Virus record (IMG/VR): IMGVR_UViG_3300038620_000134
Location: 17,725-81,724 of that record
Direction: 5' to 3' (one strand)
Length of the DNA: 64,000 nt
DNA from: a virus
In this document: positions 59,448 to 64,000 of the stretch, piece by piece
How positions within the stretch are numbered: position 1 is the stretch's first letter
How the letters are laid out: every line of letters starts with the position of its first letter
The notes under the pieces: model-generated
What the model was told of the DNA's origin: nothing
Databases searched by the model: none
What the model saw: only the letters and a program-made list of their open reading frames with translations
Made by a program: the position numbers and the translations under genes

Positions 59448-59996
59448 ATGGGTAATAGTAAAGGAAAAAAACACTACACTGTTTATCAAACTATCAATTT
59501 GTTAAACGGCAAAAAGTATATTGGAACCCATGTAACCGATAATCCATATGACGGTTATCTTGGATCGGGAAAACATCTTAAAAATGCCATAAAAAAATAT
59601 GGAAAAGAAAACTTCAAAAAAGAAGTGCTTTACGATTGTAAAGGTGAAGAAGAAATGTATGAAAAGGAAGCAAAATTAATAACAGAAGAAGTTGTCAAAG
59701 ATAAAATGTACTACAATAAACTTATAGGAGGAGATGCTCGCCACAAAATTGGATTTATAGCAAATTTGGGTTATTGGGGACTTAGAAATAAGTTTGATAG
59801 TGAATATGAGTATTCCGAACATATGAAAAAAATAGGACAGAATAGAAAAGTACAAAGTTCAAAAATAACAAAAGTTTGTTCAAACTGTAAAAAAGAATTT
59901 GAAACGGTAGATAACAAAAAGCAAAGAAACAAAAGGTTTTGTACGTTAAGTTGTTCATCTAAACATAGAGAAAAAACTAAAAAACAATCCAGTTAA
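59448..59996 (+). CDS. GIY-YIG endonuclease, free-standing homing type
   Basis: 182 residues. HYTVYQTINLLNGKKYIGTH is the GIY-YIG core variant (YTVYQ...KYIGTH), followed by LGSGKHLKNAIKKYGKENF and the catalytic-region glutamate around EKEAKLITEE. The C-terminal 45 residues hold a CSNCKKEF...RFCTLSCSSKHR zinc-finger-like module that would bind DNA. It is a stand-alone Seg-like selfish gene placed between two late genes, not in an intron. Its neighbours are intact. Confidence 0.85.
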   Translation: MGNSKGKKHYTVYQTINLLNGKKYIGTHVTDNPYDGYLGSGKHLKNAIKKYGKENFKKEVLYDCKGEEEMYEKEAKLITEEVVKDKMYYNKLIGGDARHKIGFIANLGYWGLRNKFDSEYEYSEHMKKIGQNRKVQSSKITKVCSNCKKEFETVDNKKQRNKRFCTLSCSSKHREKTKKQSS

Positions 59997-60021
59997 ACTA
60001 GAAGTTATATTTTTTAATTAA

Positions 60022-60029
60022 AATAAATA
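60022..60029 (+). promoter_or_regulatory. late-type promoter box
   Basis: AATAAATA, 14 bases before the ATG at 60044. Confidence 0.45.
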
Positions 60030-60043
60030 ATAAAAAATATACA

Positions 60044-60733
60044 ATGGAAAAAAATATTAAAACATTTGACCAATTTATTAGTGAAAAACTTTATGGTTAT
60101 GATATTGATCTTAGTGAGTTACATGAAGGAATAAATGAGGCTCGCAAAGATAGTACAATGGTTGAATATACGATAAAAACTGTTAAGAAACAGGCAGATT
60201 CAATTATTGCTTTTATGAAAGGTGGAAAAGCTGGAAAAGTCAACAAATTAGCAAATAGATATGATAGAGTTAAAACACAACTTGACAAGTTAAAGAAAGA
60301 AAAGAAAGAACTGGAAGCAGAAATACGCGAATATGCAGATGAAAATTTTGATGAAGAAGATAAAGTTTTAACACGGGTAATGGAAACGAATGAAGTTGTT
60401 TTAAAAGTTTCCAAACAAAGTAAATCCAGAAAAGAAGATGTTGATTATGAAGCTATACTGGATAAACTTATAGAAATGCTTCCAGAACAAGAAGAAATGA
60501 TTGAGCAACTTCGAGAAGACTACACAACAATTAAAGAAACAACTAGAAAATCTCGAATCACTTATAAAACTGATAAAACCAAAGAAAGTTTATCAATTAA
60601 TGAAAAGAAAATAAAAGATTACATTAAAGATGCTATTAAAGGTCTTATTAACCAATTCAAAAAATGGTATAATAAAATGTTTAAAAAATATGATAAGCAT
60701 CTTGAAGAACTTAAAAACATTGTAAATAAATAA
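60044..60733 (+). CDS. candidate capsid-targeted protein, helical
   Basis: 229 residues beginning MEKNIKTFDQFISEKLYG, with a G-I-N-E|A site at 30-34. The mature part is helical and strongly charged, with a coiled coil (YDRVKTQLDKLKKEKKELEA) and a basic C-terminus (INQFKKWYNKMFKKYDKHLE). The composition is like T4 internal head proteins. A capsid-core role is also possible. Confidence 0.68.
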   Translation: MEKNIKTFDQFISEKLYGYDIDLSELHEGINEARKDSTMVEYTIKTVKKQADSIIAFMKGGKAGKVNKLANRYDRVKTQLDKLKKEKKELEAEIREYADENFDEEDKVLTRVMETNEVVLKVSKQSKSRKEDVDYEAILDKLIEMLPEQEEMIEQLREDYTTIKETTRKSRITYKTDKTKESLSINEKKIKDYIKDAIKGLINQFKKWYNKMFKKYDKHLEELKNIVNK

Positions 60734-60743
60734 CTAAAAAACT

Positions 60744-61007
60744 ATGCCAAAGAATTACAAAGAGTGGTTAAAAGAAAACCACAACTCCAAAAACAGAGAA
60801 TTAGAAAGCAAACAAAGTTACGATAATTTGTTTAAAGAAATTTGTGAAGAGTTTTCAGTTAAACACCCTTCACAACTTACTATAAGTGATCATGAAAAGT
60901 TTTTGAAGAATTTATCTGATAGATGGCAAACCGAAAAAAATAGAATCTTTACTAAAAGCTATATAAAAAGAACGGATTCCATGACAGATGAAGTTATGGA
61001 TGACTAG
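60744..61007 (+). CDS. hypothetical protein, 87 aa
   Basis: MPKNYKEWLKENHNSKNREL resembles a weakened version of the N-terminal motif of its neighbours (Y-x-E-W-L). The rest is helical and charged. It is 10 bases after the previous gene and in the same run of small late genes. Confidence 0.65.
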   Translation: MPKNYKEWLKENHNSKNRELESKQSYDNLFKEICEEFSVKHPSQLTISDHEKFLKNLSDRWQTEKNRIFTKSYIKRTDSMTDEVMDD

Positions 61008-61038
61008 TTTTATATTAGTTAAAAATATAAACCAAAAA

Positions 61039-61386
61039 ATGAAAAAAACAAGAAAAATAAGGAATAAACATTTACTAAAAGAAAATTCAACATCTAGCGG
61101 CGAACCTACTGGATTTAAAATTAAAATAACTTATAACCATAGTAAAGCTGAAGAAATGAATGCAAATATTTATGAAAAAATAAAAAGGGTTGTAAGTAAC
61201 ATTTCAAGTAAGCATGATGGATCATTTAGAGTTGAAAGTTATGAAAACGGTCAAATTATTTTTGACTTAAATTTTAGTAGTATTCAAGATTTTAGTTCAG
61301 CTATAATTAATGGTTGTTCACTTTTGGAAGAACAGGAAGTTAACTTTCAAGAAGTTGAAATGAAAAAAGGTTTTTGGATTTACTAA
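61039..61386 (+). CDS. small paralogue of the next gene, 115 aa
   Basis: I choose the ATG at 61039 (MKKTRKIRNKHLLKENSTSS) over one at 60988 that overlaps the previous gene. After a basic N-terminus comes an alpha/beta domain: FKIKITYNHSKAEEMNANIY...IKRVVSNISSKHDGSFRVES...IIFDLNFSSIQDFSSA. This pattern of strand, helix, strand and helix is repeated in the product of the next gene. Unknown function. Confidence 0.65.
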   Translation: MKKTRKIRNKHLLKENSTSSGEPTGFKIKITYNHSKAEEMNANIYEKIKRVVSNISSKHDGSFRVESYENGQIIFDLNFSSIQDFSSAIINGCSLLEEQEVNFQEVEMKKGFWIY

Positions 61387-61399
61387 AAAAAATACAATT

Positions 61400-61768
61400 A
61401 TGAATAAACACACTAAACTACAAGAAGGCAAAATTCCATCATTTACTGAATTTACTAAAATGAATGAAAATAAAGTTAGTGAAATGGATGAGGAAGAATC
61501 TGTAGTCTTTAAAATTACATTTGATGCAGATAACCATGATGAAATTGACGCTAGTGATATTGAAGATCAAGTAGAACGAATAGTTAACAAATACAAATCA
61601 GGTAATATAGATGTAAGTCTTGAGGCTGGTGGAAATAGTATAAAAATTATCCTTAATGGAAATGCGGATGATGTTTTAGACGCCCATGACGAAATTTCTG
61701 ATGAATTAACAGAATTAGAAAACGATTACGATGAAGTTGATTTTCAGTTTACAAATCCTAGCAACTAA
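61400..61768 (+). CDS. candidate capsid-targeted protein, paralogue of the previous gene
   Basis: 122 residues. The start is MNKHTKLQEGKIPSFTEFTK, with S-F-x-E-F and then M-D-E. The domain VFKITFDADNHDEIDASDIE...VERIVNKYKSGNIDVSLEAG...IKIILNGNADDVLDAH aligns in layout with the previous protein. The acidic variant contrasts with the basic sister, so the two might pair. Unknown function. Confidence 0.68.
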   Translation: MNKHTKLQEGKIPSFTEFTKMNENKVSEMDEEESVVFKITFDADNHDEIDASDIEDQVERIVNKYKSGNIDVSLEAGGNSIKIILNGNADDVLDAHDEISDELTELENDYDEVDFQFTNPSN

Positions 61769-62604
61769 TTACTACTCCTGTTAATCCTAACACCACCAGT
61801 ATTTGACTTTTTAGTGGGTTGTTTCTTAACAACCCTTTTCTTATTTTTAGGATTCTCTTTTAAGGATTTGAAAAGATTACTTTTAACGGTTTCAAAAACT
61901 TTTGAATCTACGTAATCAATGACATGTTTAGAAGGTTGTTCTTGAACTAAATTAGAACTGATTTTATCAGGTTCTATTTTTTCAGGTTTTTTCGGTTCTG
62001 TATTGTTATCTGATCTGGCTTCACTTTCAATTTTTTCTTTTTCTTCATTAGAAGCACTTTCAATAGATACATCATTCGAGGATTCACTTGAATTATCCAA
62101 GTATTGGGTTAAAGACTTAAAGAAAGAAATACTGATAATTGGTATAGGAAGTCCAATTATTAAAGACAATATTGTTTGTATTTTTTCCTTTTCTAAATCT
62201 TTTACTAAAACCCCAAACATTTCTAAAATATTTTTATAAAGTGAATTAAAAGACTTTAACCACTCAGGATTTTCTTCAAGCATAACATCCATAAATCGAT
62301 AACTATCGTAAACATTACCGATTATCTGCATTAAAAAGATAACTATAAATATAAACCAAACTAGGTTCCTGTTTAGCTTATTTAATACAGCAAGTGCAAG
62401 CATTATTGAAAGTGAACCTATTTCAAAAGCAAGTGCAAGCATCAATGCAATCCAAACAGGATTACCCAGTTGAAATAAATGGTAAATGTGAAATGTTGAT
62501 ACAAAAGATGCAATTATAGGCACTGATAAAAAAGCAAAGACAATCAGTCCTTTACTCGTTTTTATAGAAAATAGATTTTTAAAGAAATTTGTTATTGTAT
62601 TCAT
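61765..62604 (-). CDS. multi-pass membrane protein with charged C-terminal tail
   Basis: 279 residues with helices at about 19-39 (LIVFAFLSVPIIASFVSTFH), 51-75 (WIALMLALAFEIGSLSIMLA), 82-100 (LVWFIFIVIFLMQIIGNVY) and 143-160 (ILSLIIGLPIPIISISFF). The last 115 residues are polar: acidic (SSESSNDVSIESASNEEKEK), then basic (KNKKRVVKKQPTKKSNTGG). Unknown role; it could organise something at the host membrane. Confidence 0.7.
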   Translation of the reverse strand: MNTITNFFKNLFSIKTSKGLIVFAFLSVPIIASFVSTFHIYHLFQLGNPVWIALMLALAFEIGSLSIMLALAVLNKLNRNLVWFIFIVIFLMQIIGNVYDSYRFMDVMLEENPEWLKSFNSLYKNILEMFGVLVKDLEKEKIQTILSLIIGLPIPIISISFFKSLTQYLDNSSESSNDVSIESASNEEKEKIESEARSDNNTEPKKPEKIEPDKISSNLVQEQPSKHVIDYVDSKVFETVKSNLFKSLKENPKNKKRVVKKQPTKKSNTGGVRINRSSN

Positions 62605-62612
62605 ATGAAATT

Positions 62613-63002
62613 TTATTTAAGGGTTAGCAAATAGCTTACTTTACTAAGTAAATTTTGGGCTTCAAAAACAATATGCTCAATATCAGCGTCTTGCTTTTTG
62701 TCTAATATTCCCATATTCCAAATGTCTTCATTTAGAAACTTTATAGATGAATGTATAAAGTTTTGAAGGTTAGTATCATCATAATTTATGAGTTCAATTT
62801 TTCCAGTTCCTTGAAAATAAATTCTACCATATTTTCCTTGATAGGTTTCAATCAATCTATCAAAAATATCAACGAGACCCTCATACATTACTTGGAGTGC
62901 ATTGTGTTCAGCATAAGAATTTGTCTGTAAATGTAAAATATGTGCTTGATCTCGCATCCTAAGAATTTCTGTTAAAAGCATTTGGGAGTTATAGTTTTTC
63001 AT
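62613..63002 (-). CDS. hypothetical helical protein, 129 aa
   Basis: MKNYNSQMLLTEILRMRDQA with helical repeats (YEGLVDIFDRLIETYQGKYG). No known family. It lies 8 bases before the membrane-protein gene on the same strand, so it is probably its partner in one message. A late-type box is 10 bases upstream. Confidence 0.7.
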   Translation of the reverse strand: MKNYNSQMLLTEILRMRDQAHILHLQTNSYAEHNALQVMYEGLVDIFDRLIETYQGKYGRIYFQGTGKIELINYDDTNLQNFIHSSIKFLNEDIWNMGILDKKQDADIEHIVFEAQNLLSKVSYLLTLK

Positions 63003-63011
63003 ATTTTTATT

Positions 63012-63279
63012 TTATTTATTTGGATTTATTAACTTTTTAATGTATTCTACAAGTTCATTTTGTGTTGATGTTTGATGAAAAAATCTAAAAGCTAAACCAG
63101 AATCTCCATGTTGGTTATATTGGTTAATATATCCTTGTAAAAATCCTGTCATAGACTGGCTTTTATAAAATTCTTTGTTTTCTTTTATTTTATTACTCGT
63201 TGTTTGAAAAAAATATTTTAATACAGCATCACTTTCATCATAGATTAGATTGGGTGTAAGAAATTTGTCTAAAGAAAGT
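63012..63279 (-). pseudogene. broken gene fragment without a start
   Basis: The minus strand encodes about 88 residues in one frame (SLDKFLTPNLIYDESDAVLK...MTGFLQGYINQYNQHGDSGL...ELVEYIKKLINPNK) and a stop. The frame is closed upstream by TAA and contains no ATG. Just upstream, another frame (YSICGFVDFFKK) runs into the break at a run of A/T. It looks like the 3' end of a gene with a frameshift or truncation. Family not identified; the neighbour suggests a link with a glycan-processing locus. Confidence 0.5.
63013..63020 (-). promoter_or_regulatory. late-type promoter box
   Basis: AATAAATA on the minus strand, 10 bases upstream of the ATG at 63002, overlapping the end of the broken gene. Confidence 0.4.
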
Positions 63280-63357
63280 TATTTTTTAAAAAAATCAACA
63301 AAGCCACATATTGAGTATATATTAAATTATAATGATTATAAAAACTATATAGACAAT

Positions 63358-64000
63358 CTAAAACTCTAAAGTTTTACTATTTTGTTTAATATAATCTAAA
63401 AAATTATTTTTATCTATTTCTAAACAAGTTGAATTAATATCTCCCTCACCAAAAAATAAGTAAAGTGATTTATTAACTTGTTCTACACCTGACAAATAAA
63501 GAATGTTTTTGCGTGAACCAGCTATAAAATCACTTCCACCACTAAACACAGGATAATTTGTATAATAAATTGGTGTTAAAGTTTCTAAATTTATAACAAT
63601 AAATCCGTGTTTATAATTACTATAAATATCACGCTTATGAAAAGGAAGTAATAGTTTGTTGTTTTCTAGTTTAATAGGAGAAGCAGAATTTGATACAATA
63701 CAATCCGTACTTGGTTCAAAATTAAAATTGGATAGTTCTATATTTTTAATTTGCTTCCAATCTTTTTTTATGTTATTAATGTTATTTACTTTTTTGTATA
63801 AAACAAATGGACTAACAGAATATATACAATACAATTCTTCATCATGTTGAAAAAATACCCAATTTTTTTCTGGAGTATTTTTACCATTTTTTCCTATAGA
63901 CGGAGTTCCCAAAAATTCTAATGTATAATCTTCTAGGTTAAATTTACTTAACCCCACATCTATAATAGTTTCATTATCTTTTTCATAAACAACTGTATGA
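63358..64000 (-). CDS. beta-propeller glycan-enzyme-like protein, 5' end beyond window
   Basis: A GTG at 63957 is possible, but the frame stays open to the window edge (HTVVYEKDNETIIDVGLSKF), so the true start lies outside. The sequence EKNWVFFQHDEELYCIYSVS, SPIKLENNKLLLPFHKRD and VFSGGSDFIAGSRKNILYLS resembles the five-bladed propeller of glycoside phosphorylases/hydrolases (EKNWxPF...YSxxP blades) and related proteins of polysaccharide loci. The visible part covers later blades and ends at NSKTLEF. It may act on host surface glycans or modify virion glycans. Confidence 0.6.
   Translation of the reverse strand, partial: HTVVYEKDNETIIDVGLSKFNLEDYTLEFLGTPSIGKNGKNTPEKNWVFFQHDEELYCIYSVSPFVLYKKVNNINNIKKDWKQIKNIELSNFNFEPSTDCIVSNSASPIKLENNKLLLPFHKRDIYSNYKHGFIVINLETLTPIYYTNYPVFSGGSDFIAGSRKNILYLSGVEQVNKSLYLFFGEGDINSTCLEIDKNNFLDYIKQNSKTLEF

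Overview
This 64 kb window is a piece of a large tailed-phage genome of contractile (T4-like, myovirus) type, almost certainly infecting a member of the Bacteroidetes. The phage assignment rests on a T4 gp44-type clamp loader, a UvsW-type helicase, a deoxynucleotide kinase, a PhoH ATPase, a gp5/VgrG-type tail spike, a very long contractile tail sheath, a probable tape-measure protein and several tRNA genes. The host assignment rests on promoters of the TTG-N20-TAnnTTTG type in front of several early-looking genes and on A-rich start contexts without Shine-Dalgarno sequences. The DNA is strongly AT-rich, apart from a scattered set of visibly more GC-rich genes that tend to carry those host-type promoters.

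Layout: 1-1.9 kb holds a partial tRNA and four tandem minus-strand paralogues with a DGP motif. 2.0-2.34 kb is a gene-free region of AGTTTGAA repeats (possible origin). 2.4-6.1 kb has the clamp loader, a DUF1828-like gene split over frames at T-runs, and a DNA methyltransferase. 6.1-23.4 kb is an early/accessory region with tRNA-Ser, tRNA-Asn and tRNA-Leu, a TnpB-like nuclease followed by a short CRISPR-like array, a dNMP kinase-HAD fusion, HAD and capsid-like proteins, an SF2 helicase, a lone ParB-like protein and many small unknown genes. 23.5-32.3 kb has mainly minus-strand genes including UvsW and a 1146-residue unknown. 32.4-63 kb is the structural module: spike, an amidoligase-like enzyme, two leucine-rich-repeat (LRR) proteins, tail sheath, fibre, PhoH, tape measure, a GIY-YIG endonuclease and a run of small capsid-targeted-looking proteins. 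The right edge holds a broken gene and a partial beta-propeller protein.

The most notable locus is 7060-8579. A 396-residue TnpB-like RuvC nuclease with all three catalytic acidic residues, and no TnpA partner, is followed at once by a degenerate copy and then four good copies of a 37-nt hairpin repeat ending in TGAC. The copies are separated by three unique 35-41 nt spacers. The degenerate copy sits where the 3' end of a TnpB guide RNA (omega RNA) would be. I read this as a miniature type V-like system, possibly an omega-RNA end that was amplified into an array.

Two further genome-scale patterns tie the window together. First, most late or structural genes on both strands have an AATAAATA/TATAAATA box 10-45 nt upstream, resembling T4 late promoters, and several of these genes use TTG starts. 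Second, at least eight otherwise unrelated proteins begin with a short S/T-F-x-E/Q-F/Y-I motif, usually followed by a hydrophobic-x-Glu site. This resembles the T4 capsid-targeting sequence and its prohead protease site, and suggests a set of proteins packaged inside the head.
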